From Verrucomicrobiota bacterium (lineage in GTDB: Bacteria > Verrucomicrobiota > Verrucomicrobiia > Limisphaerales > UBA11358): a DNA stretch of 34,610 nt. Below, one piece after another: positions 24,737 to 33,887 of the stretch. Within the stretch, counting starts at the first letter, position 1; each line of letters opens with the position of its first letter. The translations under genes and the position numbers were made by a program. Location of the stretch: positions 1 to 34,610 of the forward strand of contig JAGWMQ010000024.1 in NCBI GenBank assembly GCA_028873125.1. Reading direction: 5' to 3'. A model generated the notes under the pieces. The model was not told the origin of the DNA. It worked only from the letters and a program-made list of their open reading frames with translations, and did not search any database.

Positions 24737-25317
24737 ACCTTGCTGGCGCGTCCGCCGACGCCTCCGGCCGGCTGGCTGGACGTCCTTTGGAAGAATGGAA
24801 CGCCGCTTACGTGAAGGTGGAGAACTATTTCCACGCCCTGCGCGTGCGCAACAAGGCCCTGCTGGGCCAGCTCGTCCTGCGCGTGCTCGAACGCGCCGCC
24901 CGCCGCGCCTCCGCCGAGCCCAACCAGCCGGCCACCCAACTGGCAGCGGTGGAAATGGACCGGCTGGTCACCGAATGGTTCGCCGAGTTGCTGGGCGAAC
25001 CGTCGGCCGCCGCCGATCCCCTGCTCTCGACTCGCGGGCGCCTGGCGCTGCTGCTGGCCGACATGCCGGGCAGATGGCAGGACCAATTCCTGCGTCCCGG
25101 CCCCTGGCCCGAGGAGTTCGTCGGCGCCATGCGTGAAATGTATCTCCGCGCCGGCCCAGATTTTCAACTCTCGCAAATGACGCCGCGTCCGCTCGACTTG
25201 GGGCCGATCGCCACGCTCACCCAGTTGGGCCGGATTCCCTACTTGAAAATGGCACTGACGTGGATGCTGTTCGCCCTGCTGCTGATCCTGATTTTCTTTC
25301 TCACGCACCATTATTAG
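24733..25317 (+). CDS. Small single-pass membrane protein between opgG and opgH
   Basis: 194 aa, no recognised family. ATG at 24733 overlaps the opgG stop. Residues 1-170 are soluble-looking with amphipathic helices (VENYFHALRVRNKALLGQLVLRV-like); a single hydrophobic helix, MALTWMLFALLLILIFFL, ends the protein, followed by only four residues. This is a C-terminally anchored protein with a cytoplasmic body, assuming the positive-inside rule. It ends five bases before the opgH start. The E. coli OpgH has a cytoplasmic N-terminal region of roughly 140 residues that the OpgH here lacks, so this protein may replace it; that is inference from size, order and topology, not from similarity. Confidence 0.75.
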   Translation: MNLAGASADASGRLAGRPLEEWNAAYVKVENYFHALRVRNKALLGQLVLRVLERAARRASAEPNQPATQLAAVEMDRLVTEWFAELLGEPSAAADPLLSTRGRLALLLADMPGRWQDQFLRPGPWPEEFVGAMREMYLRAGPDFQLSQMTPRPLDLGPIATLTQLGRIPYLKMALTWMLFALLLILIFFLTHHY

Positions 25318-25322
25318 AAGCC

Positions 25323-27494
25323 ATGGCCGGCGTTTTCCAAACCGCTCCGGTTTCGCGCCCGCCGTCCGCACGGCTGACGCCGATGCCGCGCGCGCGCCGC
25401 GGCTGGCGACTGTTCCTGTTTTATTCCTCCGCCGTGGCGCTGACGGGCGTCGTTTCGTGGCTGTTCGCCGATTTGCTCTGGCGCACCGGCTGGTCGGCGT
25501 CGCGGACGGCGCTGCTGGTCCTGTTTGTCATCCTGTTTTTCCAGGCCGCCCTCGGTTGCATGCACGGCCTTTATGGGTTCGCCTTGCGACGGTTGGGCAC
25601 CCGGCAACGGATCACCTGGTTGACGGATTACCGCGACAAGGACATCGCCGGGACCAGCACGGCCGTTGTCTTTTGCATTTTCAACGAAAACGTCACCCGC
25701 GTGTACGAGGGGCTGCGCGCCACGTACGAGTCCCTGGCCCGGACCGGCCGACTGGAGCGGTTCGACTTCTTCATCCTGAGCGACTCGACAAATCCGGACC
25801 GGTGGGTGGAGGAAGTGCGGCGCTGGTATGACCTGGTCCGCGAACTGGACGCGCTGGGCCGCATTTACTACCGCCGCCGGCTGTTCAATGAAGCCGGCAA
25901 GAGCGGCAACGTCCGCGACTTTCTCAATGCCTGGGGACGCCGCTACCGCTACTTCATGGTGTGCGACGCCGACAGCGTGATGCGGGGTGAAACGCTGGTG
26001 GACCTGGTGAAATTGATGGAGGCGCGTCCCGCCGCCGGATTGATTCAGACCGTTCCGGCCCTCGTCAATGCCGAGACGCTCTTTGGGCGGATCCAGCAGT
26101 TTTCCAACCGCCTCTACGCGCCGGTCTTCATCGCCGGCCTGAATTATTGGGCGCGCGACCTGGGCAATTACTGGGGCCACAACGCCCTTATCCGCACCGA
26201 ACCGTTCATGCAGTATTGCGATCTGCCGCAACTGCCGGGTCGGAAGCCCTTCGGGGGTCAGATTCTCAGTCACGACTTCGTGGAGGCCGCGCTGCTCCTT
26301 CGGGAGAACTGGGAGGTCTGGTTTGCCTACGACCTCGAAGGCAGCTACGAGGAAGCGCCGCAGAGCCTGATTGAAAACGCCCAGCGCGAGCGCCGGTGGT
26401 GTCAGGGCAATTTGCAGCACAGCCTGGTGCTTTTTGCCCTGGGCCTGCGCGGTGTGAGCCGGCTCCACTTGATGCTGGGCATCTACGGCTATCTGGCCGG
26501 CCCGCTCTGGCTGGCGTTCCTGATCACCTTCGACTGGATCCGCTGGTTCCACGAACACACCGGCCTGTCGGACATCACCGTCCACGCTTTCACGCCGTAT
26601 CTGAATCTGAGCGGCACGGCGCACGCGCTGTTGATTTTCGTCATCTGCATGGGGGTGCTGCTGCTGCCCAAGGCGCTGTCGCTGGCGGATTTGGCCCTGG
26701 ACCCGCCGCGGTGCGCCGCCTTCGGCGGATTGGCACGGGCGACGGCCGGCGTCGTGGGGGAAACGATTTTCTCCGCGTTACACGCCCCGTTATTGATGCT
26801 CTGGCACACCCGCTTCATCATCCGAAATCTCCTGGGCTTCAGCGTGACCTGGAAACCGCCCAAACGCGCGGTCGAGGGGACGCCGCGGACGTTTGCCGTA
26901 AGCCGGCATTGGGGCCACACGCTCATCGGGCTGGTGTGGGGCGCGCAAATGTGGGAACTGGACCGCGTTCTTTTTTGGTGGTTCACGCCCGTCCTGGCGG
27001 GCCTGGCCTTGTCCGTTCCGTTGAGTGTGTTCACCAGCCAGCGGAGGCCGGGCGCGCGCGCGCGAAGGCTGGGGCTGTTCCGGACGCCGGAAGAAACCGC
27101 CCCGCCGCCGGAACTGACCGCCCTGCGGGCGCGCATGAGGGTGCATGAAATGACCGACGACACCGCACCGCCGGGTTCCTGCGCGGGGTTGGCCGAGGCG
27201 GTGTTGGACCCTTACGTCAACGCCATTCACGTCTCGCTCCTGCGCGAGAACCGCTCCAATCCGGTCTATGCCGGGCAATTGGCCGAACTGGGCGCCGGGG
27301 GACAGGAGGTCCGCGCGTTGGGCGAACAATTGCTGGCAAAAGGTCCCCAGGCTCTGACGCCCGCCCAGCGGCTGCGCGTGATGGCCGACGCGCAGATGAT
27401 GGACTGGCTGCATCAGCAGGCCTGGCTGCGTCCGGATGAATCGCTGGCGACGTGGTGGAAGGCGGCGATCCGCGAATTCGGCCGCCGGGAATGA
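25323..27494 (+). CDS. opgH: Glucans biosynthesis glucosyltransferase OpgH
   Basis: 723 aa from the ATG at 25323. Two membrane helices (about 30-50 and 61-85) precede a processive GT2 domain: LSDSTNP (152-158), NEAGKSGN (189-196), CDADS (214-218) for metal and UDP-glucose, SHDFVEAALL, and QRERRW (354-359) in the place of the QxxRW motif. Further membrane segments follow from about residue 390. The enzyme polymerises beta-1,2-glucose from UDP-glucose and exports the chain. E. coli OpgH has about 847 residues; the missing length is at the N-terminus. The TGA stop directly abuts the stop of the alpha-galactosidase gene on the other strand. Confidence 0.9.
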   Translation: MAGVFQTAPVSRPPSARLTPMPRARRGWRLFLFYSSAVALTGVVSWLFADLLWRTGWSASRTALLVLFVILFFQAALGCMHGLYGFALRRLGTRQRITWLTDYRDKDIAGTSTAVVFCIFNENVTRVYEGLRATYESLARTGRLERFDFFILSDSTNPDRWVEEVRRWYDLVRELDALGRIYYRRRLFNEAGKSGNVRDFLNAWGRRYRYFMVCDADSVMRGETLVDLVKLMEARPAAGLIQTVPALVNAETLFGRIQQFSNRLYAPVFIAGLNYWARDLGNYWGHNALIRTEPFMQYCDLPQLPGRKPFGGQILSHDFVEAALLLRENWEVWFAYDLEGSYEEAPQSLIENAQRERRWCQGNLQHSLVLFALGLRGVSRLHLMLGIYGYLAGPLWLAFLITFDWIRWFHEHTGLSDITVHAFTPYLNLSGTAHALLIFVICMGVLLLPKALSLADLALDPPRCAAFGGLARATAGVVGETIFSALHAPLLMLWHTRFIIRNLLGFSVTWKPPKRAVEGTPRTFAVSRHWGHTLIGLVWGAQMWELDRVLFWWFTPVLAGLALSVPLSVFTSQRRPGARARRLGLFRTPEETAPPPELTALRARMRVHEMTDDTAPPGSCAGLAEAVLDPYVNAIHVSLLRENRSNPVYAGQLAELGAGGQEVRALGEQLLAKGPQALTPAQRLRVMADAQMMDWLHQQAWLRPDESLATWWKAAIREFGRRE

Positions 27495-29162
27495 TCAACG
27501 CCTCACTTTCAGCAACCCGCAACCGCGCGGCGGCAGTTCGGCCTCGAAATTTTTTTGCCGGCCCAAATCCCGACGCAGCCACAAATCCCGGACCGCAGGC
27601 GCTGATAAAAATCCCAGATTGCGCCATGGAAAATCCACTTTCACCGGCTGATCGGTCCGGTTGAAAAATCCCACGGCGAAACCGCCATCGGCCAGCTTCT
27701 TTATCCATGTCTCGGCAATTTGCGGCGGACCGAACAGGCGCTGCGCCGGTTTCCCCAGCGGGTCCTGGTCCACCGCCAGCACTTCGGGATTGGTCAGGAC
27801 CGCCGTCGTCCAGGCGTCATTGTCGGGCAGGTTCATGCCCAGCATCAGCGGCGAAGACGCCAGCGCCCAGAGCGACATCAGCGTGAGTTGTTCGTCGCGC
27901 GTGAAGCGCGTCCAGCGGTCGGGTTTCACGTCGCAATTGCGCTGGCAGATGTGGCCGAAGGGAATCATGTCGCCGTCCGGCCAATGCCCGGGGCCGGCGT
28001 CGGGCTCCCATTCGGAGAACAACTCGAAATTCCGGTCCAGCGAAGGCCAGTTGTCCCAAAAGTCCGGAGAAATGCGCCAGAGGTTGGCAAAGCGGGTCAC
28101 GTGCGGCGCGGCGTTCAGTGGCGTGGCCCCGGGCGAAAGACTCAATATGACGGAACGCCCGGAATCTTTCAGGGCCTCTGCCAGCGCCTCGATTTCGCTC
28201 GCGTCATAAAACCGGCCGCGCTGCAGATTGGCGATGTCGTCGCACTTGATGTAGTCCAGGCCCCACGCGGCGTATTGCCGGGCGATGCTTGCGTACCAGG
28301 CCCGGCCGGCGGGCGAGTCGCCGTTCACGCCGAACATGTCGCGGTTCCAGACGCACGTCCGGTTCGGGTCGCTTTGCGGCAGGACGGATTGGGCGGCGGT
28401 GAACTTTGAGCCGGCGATGGGGAGATTTTCTTCCACGGCCTTTCGGGGAATGCCCCGCATGATGTGAATGCCGAACTTCAAACCCATCGCGTGAATTCTC
28501 TCGGCCAGCGGCTTGAACCCCGCGCCGTTTGCGGCGGACGGAAAACGGTTCGCCGCCGGAATGCAGCGGCCGAAGGCGTCCAGGGTGTCGCCTTCGGGAT
28601 TCTGGCCGGATTGGCCGCGGGCCAGCCGGTCATACCAGCGGAAATCAATCACCACCGTGTCCCAGCCGAACGGCTGGAGATGCTCTTTGAGCCAGACCGC
28701 GTTGGACAGCACTTCGGATTCGCGCACGGAATCGCCGAAGGCGTCGTAACTGTTCCAACTCATCGGCGGCGTGAGCGCGAGCTCGTCGCCGCAGACAATT
28801 TTAATTTCGTCCGAGGCGGTCCCGGCGGCGTTTTGGGCACGCGCCAGAAAGGCGTAGTCGCCGGCGGATTCAAGTTTGCCGGTGAGGATTCCAGTTTCTG
28901 GATCCAGCTTCAATCCCCGCGGCATTTTTTTGGCGGAAAAGGACAGGGGGCGCTCGCCGCTGACGGCCAGCGAAAAAATCAGCGGCGTGTTGGGCCGGGC
29001 ACCGACGACGCTCGCGCCGTTGAACCGGGGCGCCGCTTCCGGCTTCGACGCGGCGATGATTTGTTCCTCGCGCGCGGTGAGGTTGGTGTCCGGTGAAAGA
29101 ATTCCGGCGCGCGGCGCGGGGATCCCCAAGAGCAGGAGGATGCAAATGGAGAAAATTTTCAT
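27495..29162 (-). CDS. Exported GH27 alpha-galactosidase with N-terminal Ig-like domain
   Basis: 555 aa with signal peptide MKIFSICILLLLGIPAPRAG. Residues about 45-125 look like a putative immunoglobulin domain of the He_PIG type (PRGLKLDPETGILTGKL, SAGDYAFLARAQNAAGTAS). The GH27 barrel begins TPPMSWNSYDAFGDSV (131-146). The nucleophile is Asp308 in DYIKCDD and the acid/base is probably Asp367 or Asp370 in RISPDFWD; WNRDMFG and MIPFGHICQRNC are also typical. A C-terminal beta domain closes the protein. It would release alpha-galactose (or a related sugar) from plant or microbial glycans outside the inner membrane. Confidence 0.87.
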   Translation of the reverse strand: MKIFSICILLLLGIPAPRAGILSPDTNLTAREEQIIAASKPEAAPRFNGASVVGARPNTPLIFSLAVSGERPLSFSAKKMPRGLKLDPETGILTGKLESAGDYAFLARAQNAAGTASDEIKIVCGDELALTPPMSWNSYDAFGDSVRESEVLSNAVWLKEHLQPFGWDTVVIDFRWYDRLARGQSGQNPEGDTLDAFGRCIPAANRFPSAANGAGFKPLAERIHAMGLKFGIHIMRGIPRKAVEENLPIAGSKFTAAQSVLPQSDPNRTCVWNRDMFGVNGDSPAGRAWYASIARQYAAWGLDYIKCDDIANLQRGRFYDASEIEALAEALKDSGRSVILSLSPGATPLNAAPHVTRFANLWRISPDFWDNWPSLDRNFELFSEWEPDAGPGHWPDGDMIPFGHICQRNCDVKPDRWTRFTRDEQLTLMSLWALASSPLMLGMNLPDNDAWTTAVLTNPEVLAVDQDPLGKPAQRLFGPPQIAETWIKKLADGGFAVGFFNRTDQPVKVDFPWRNLGFLSAPAVRDLWLRRDLGRQKNFEAELPPRGCGLLKVRR

Positions 29163-29256
29163 TTCTACCAGGCGCCGGGTTTTTCCAAGAGCGCAATGTG
29201 CCCGCGAAGGTTCACGGCGCGCATCATCCGGTTTGAACGTCCCGTGTCAAGCGGAC

Positions 29257-29290
29257 AAAAAAACGAGGCCGGAATTGCTTCCGGCCTCGT
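29257..29290 (-). terminator. Intrinsic terminator of the dnaK-groESL run
   Basis: A perfect 12-bp stem, ACGAGGCCGGAA (29263-29274) with TTCCGGCCTCGT (29279-29290), closes a TTGC tetraloop. Read on the minus strand it is followed at once by seven T residues (the A-run at 29257-29263). It is the strongest intrinsic terminator in the window and lies 58 bp after the groEL stop. Confidence 0.92.
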
Positions 29291-29348
29291 GTGATTCCCG
29301 GTTCCTCCGCTGCGGGTTCCCGACGACGAATCGGCAAGCCGCCTCGGA

Positions 29349-30983
29349 TCAATAATCCATGTCGCCCATGCCGTGACCGCCCGGCATCGGAGCTTTCTCC
29401 TTCTTCTCCGGGATCTCGGTGATGAGGCACTCGGTCGTGAGCAACAAGCCGGCAATCGAAGCCGCGTTTTGCAGCGCGGTGCGCGTGACCTTCTTCGGGT
29501 CCACCACGCCGGCCTTCACCAGGTCCTCGTATTCGCCGGTGGCTACGTTGTAGCCCTCGTTGCCCTTGCGCTTCTTGACTTCCTCGACGACGACGGAGCC
29601 TTCCACGCCCGCGTTGTCGGCCAGGCCGCGCAATGGCGACTCGACGGCGCGCTTCACGATGTCCACGCCGATCTTTTCGTCCTCGTTCGCGCCTTTGACC
29701 GCTTCAATGGCGGGCAGGCAGCGCAGCAATGCCACGCCGCCGCCGGACACGATGCCTTCCTCGACGGCCGCGCGGGTCGCGTGCAGGGCGTCCTCGACGC
29801 GCGCCTTCTTCTCCTTCATCTCGGTCTCGGTCGCGGCGCCGACGTTGATGACGGCCACGCCGCCGGCGAGTTTGGCCAGGCGCTCCTGCAATTTCTCGCG
29901 GTCGTAATCGCTGGTGGTCTCCTCAATCTGCCGGCGGATTTGATTTACCCGGCCCTGGATGTCGGACGACTTGCCGTTGCCCTCGACAATCGTCGTGTTT
30001 TCCTTGTCCACGACGACGTTCTTGGCCCGGCCCAAGTCGTTCAACTCGACGTTTTCGAGCTTGATGCCGAGGTCTTCGCTGATGAATTTGCCGCCGGTGA
30101 GCACCGCGATGTCCTGCAGCATCTCCTTGCGGCGGTCGCCGAAGCCCGGCGCCTTGACGGCGCAGACGTTGATCGTGCCGCGCAGCTTGTTCACCACCAG
30201 GGTCGCGAGCGCCTCGCCCTCGACTTCCTCGGCGATGATCAGCAGCGGCTTGCCGAGCTTGGCCGTCTTTTCCAGGATCGGCAGCAAGTCCTTCAAGCTG
30301 CTGATTTTCTTTTCGTAAATGAGGATGTAAACCTCCTCGAGCTTGGCTTCCATCGTCTCGGCGTTGGTGACGAAGTAGGGGGACAGGTAGCCCTTGTCGA
30401 ACTGCATGCCTTCCACCACGTCGAGCGTCGTCTCGATGGACTTGGCCTCCTCGACGGTGATGGTGCCGTCCTTGCCGACCTTGTCCATCGCGTCGGCGAT
30501 CTTGTCGGCGATGTCGTAGTCCCAGTTCGCCGAGACCGCCGCGACCTGTTTGATTTCCTCCTTGTCCTTCACCTTCTTGGCGATTTTGTCGAGCTGGCCG
30601 ACCGCGGCTTCCACGGCCTTGCTGATGCCGCGCTGGATGCCGATGGGATTGGCGCCCGAGGTGACGAACTTCAGGCCCTCGCGATAAATCGCCTCGGCCA
30701 GAACCGTCGCCGTCGTCGTGCCGTCTCCCGCCGAGTCGCTGGTCTTGCTGGCGACTTCGCGGACCATCTGGGCGCCCATGTTTTCGTAGGGATCTTCCAG
30801 CTCGATCTCCTTGGCCACCGTCACGCCGTCCTTGGTGACGGTGGGGGAGCCGAATTTCTTGTCAATGACCACGTTGCGGCCCTTGGGTCCGAGCGTGGCG
30901 ACGACCGCTTTGGAAAGCTTGGCGACGCCGCGCAGGACCGCCTGCCGCGCCTGTTCGTCGAATACTAGTTGTTTTGCTGCCAT
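29349..30983 (-). CDS. groL: Chaperonin GroEL
   Basis: 544 aa. All GroEL landmarks are present: [31 protein letters not shown]-type N-terminus, [19 protein letters not shown] (ATP-binding, with the catalytic Asp in DGTTT), the apical-domain stretch [18 protein letters not shown], and [16 protein letters not shown]. The tail [12 protein letters not shown] is a Gly/Met tail that is shorter than the E. coli GGM repeat. It folds proteins in the cytoplasm as a double heptameric ring with GroES. The leader before the ATG contains a short heptamer-like run. Confidence 0.98.
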   Translation of the reverse strand: MAAKQLVFDEQARQAVLRGVAKLSKAVVATLGPKGRNVVIDKKFGSPTVTKDGVTVAKEIELEDPYENMGAQMVREVASKTSDSAGDGTTTATVLAEAIYREGLKFVTSGANPIGIQRGISKAVEAAVGQLDKIAKKVKDKEEIKQVAAVSANWDYDIADKIADAMDKVGKDGTITVEEAKSIETTLDVVEGMQFDKGYLSPYFVTNAETMEAKLEEVYILIYEKKISSLKDLLPILEKTAKLGKPLLIIAEEVEGEALATLVVNKLRGTINVCAVKAPGFGDRRKEMLQDIAVLTGGKFISEDLGIKLENVELNDLGRAKNVVVDKENTTIVEGNGKSSDIQGRVNQIRRQIEETTSDYDREKLQERLAKLAGGVAVINVGAATETEMKEKKARVEDALHATRAAVEEGIVSGGGVALLRCLPAIEAVKGANEDEKIGVDIVKRAVESPLRGLADNAGVEGSVVVEEVKKRKGNEGYNVATGEYEDLVKAGVVDPKKVTRTALQNAASIAGLLLTTECLITEIPEKKEKAPMPGGHGMGDMDY

Positions 30984-30996
30984 AATGTTTTCGTTC

Positions 30997-31024
30997 GTTG
31001 TTGGTTCAATGTTCAGTGTTAATC
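30997..31024. repeat. GTT-type heptamer run between groES and groEL
   Basis: Four units in 7-nt register: GTTGTTG (30997-31003), GTTCAAT (31004-31010), GTTCAGT (31011-31017) and GTTAATC (31018-31024). The run covers most of the 35-bp gap and the last codons of groES. It is shorter and less regular than the others, so it could be chance. Confidence 0.4.
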
Positions 31025-31312
31025 CAGGACTGCAAGCACGTCGTCGGAGGACAGGATCTTGAATTCCTTGCCGTCAATCTTGATTTCCGTGCCGCCGTAT
31101 TTGGAGACCAGCACGCGGTCGCCGACCTTGACCTCGAAGGGGACTTTCTTGCCGTTGTCGTCGGTCTTGCCGGTGCCGAGCGCGCGCACGATGCCTTCCT
31201 GTGGTTTTTCCTTGGCGGTATCGGGGATGATGATGCCGCCCTTTTTGACTTCCTTTTCTTCAGCCGGTTCGACGAGAAGTCGGTCGCCGATCGGTTTCAC
31301 GTTTAGTGCCAT
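31019..31312 (-). CDS. groS: Co-chaperonin GroES
   Basis: 97 aa from the ATG at 31312, the normal GroES length; the open frame before it is leader sequence. [13 protein letters not shown] opens the protein, [16 protein letters not shown] is the mobile loop that docks on GroEL, and [22 protein letters not shown] leads to the C-terminal strand [12 protein letters not shown]. It caps the GroEL ring. About 275 bp upstream lies a second copy of its leader and first codons. Cotranscription from the dnaK promoter is likely because I find no strong promoter in the gap. Confidence 0.96.
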   Translation of the reverse strand: MALNVKPIGDRLLVEPAEEKEVKKGGIIIPDTAKEKPQEGIVRALGTGKTDDNGKKVPFEVKVGDRVLVSKYGGTEIKIDGKEFKILSSDDVLAVLD

Positions 31313-31390
31313 AGTTGGTTGTTTCCTGTTTTGTTGTTTGGTTTCTCCGAATTTACTCCCGGTCCGCACCCGCGGCGGGAAAATTTACCG

Positions 31391-31532
31391 TGCGTTTCGG
31401 GGAGCGCACGCGTCTCGCGTGCCGTCCGGCGCGTCCCGCGACGGACGTTCGTGGTGCGCGCGAACGAGTCAAATTGTCGGTCGCTCAACTCCGTACGGCT
31501 GGCGCGCGGGACGCGCGCGCTCCCCAAACGCA
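31391..31532. repeat. 142-bp element with terminal inverted repeats (MITE/REP-like)
   Basis: The two ends are inverted copies. The left end reads TGCGTTTCGGGGAGCGC from 31391; the right end, read inward on the other strand from 31532, is TGCGTTTGGGGAGCGC. About 32 bp align with three mismatches and one single-base gap. An internal small hairpin GTTCG...CGAAC lies at 31447-31465. The element carries no protein gene, and I see no clear target-site duplication. It sits exactly where the partial groES copy ends. Its minus-strand reading (SARVPRASRTE and FARTTNVRRGTR) resembles repeat-derived segments I associate with verrucomicrobial hypothetical proteins, but this is from memory only. Confidence 0.7.
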
Positions 31533-31587
31533 AAACCACCGGCTCGACCAGGATGCGGTCGCCGATCGGTTTCATGTTTAGTGCCAT
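31533..31587 (-). pseudogene. Partial groES duplicate (first 18 codons)
   Basis: ATG at 31587 followed by ALNMKPIGDRILVEPVV, nearly identical to the intact GroES start ([15 protein letters not shown]) downstream. After the 18th codon the sequence enters the 142-bp inverted-repeat element. The upstream leader is also duplicated: both copies share CCGAATT and CGCGGCGGGAAAATTT at matching distances before the ATG. The frame stays open through the element for 94 codons and stops at 31303, seven bases into the real groES gene. A functional co-chaperonin cannot be made from it. Confidence 0.82.
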
Positions 31588-31688
31588 GACTTTTTGTTGT
31601 TCCGTTTTTCGCCGAATTGAATTCCCTCCGCGCTCGCGGCGGGAAAATTTCTCAGTTCCAGCGGGACGGGCAATCGCCCAAACAAAAC

Positions 31689-33623
<1,935 letters not shown>

Positions 33624-33660
33624 AAAAAATCTCTCGCTAAATCATTTGGAACAATCTCAA

Positions 33661-33677
33661 AGCAATGCCGGTGCCAA
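33661..33677 (-). promoter_or_regulatory. Sigma-54 (-24/-12) type promoter of dnaK
   Basis: The minus strand reads TTGGCACCGGCATTGCT. The sigma-54 consensus is YTGGCACG, four bases, TTGCW; only one position (C for G after GGCAC) differs, and the invariant GG (33675-33674) and GC (33663-33662) are the required 10 bp apart. Transcription would start near 33650, leaving a 27-nt leader with a good ribosome-binding site. Sigma-54 promoters need an ATP-driven activator bound upstream; a candidate site is described separately. Confidence 0.62.
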
Positions 33678-33784
33678 GCGCCATGAACCTGCAAAGTTCA
33701 TTGATAACCAATGCAAAATGCGCTTTGGGTGCCGATTCGCGCCAACCCAAATCTGCGCCAACACGTCACACGCGCTCGAAGAAT

Positions 33785-33809
33785 GGCACAGTTGCCCGGC
33801 ACAGTTGCC
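33785..33809. promoter_or_regulatory. Tandem 12-bp dyads upstream of dnaK (possible enhancer)
   Basis: GGCACAGTTGCC occurs twice, at 33785-33796 and 33798-33809, one base apart. Each copy has inverted ends GGCA and TGCC. They lie about 135 to 159 bp upstream of the predicted dnaK start site, the distance at which sigma-54 activators usually bind. They also lie 33 bp upstream of the forward promoter at 33842. Confidence 0.5.
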
Positions 33810-33841
33810 AAATGCCGGGAAATTCCGGTGAGAAAGTCCGC

Positions 33842-33870
33842 TTGACGGTATTTCGCGCAAAATTTATGCT
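33842..33870 (+). promoter_or_regulatory. Sigma-70-type promoter of the GloVer-repeat gene
   Basis: TTGACG (33842-33847), a 17-bp spacer and TATGCT (33865-33870): five of six and four of six matches to the consensus with ideal spacing. It points to the ATG at 33888, only about 11 nt past the expected start site. Confidence 0.62.
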
Positions 33871-33887
33871 CCATAAGCTGTGGCAAA

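Noticed and set aside
29373-30968. 531-codon open frame antisense to groEL
   Set aside because: Mirror of groEL codon bias, no recognisable motif, no start signals.
33624-33887. CIRCE (HrcA) element before dnaK
   Set aside because: No TTAGCACTC-N9-GAGTGCTAA-like inverted repeat was found by eye in this gap or before groES.
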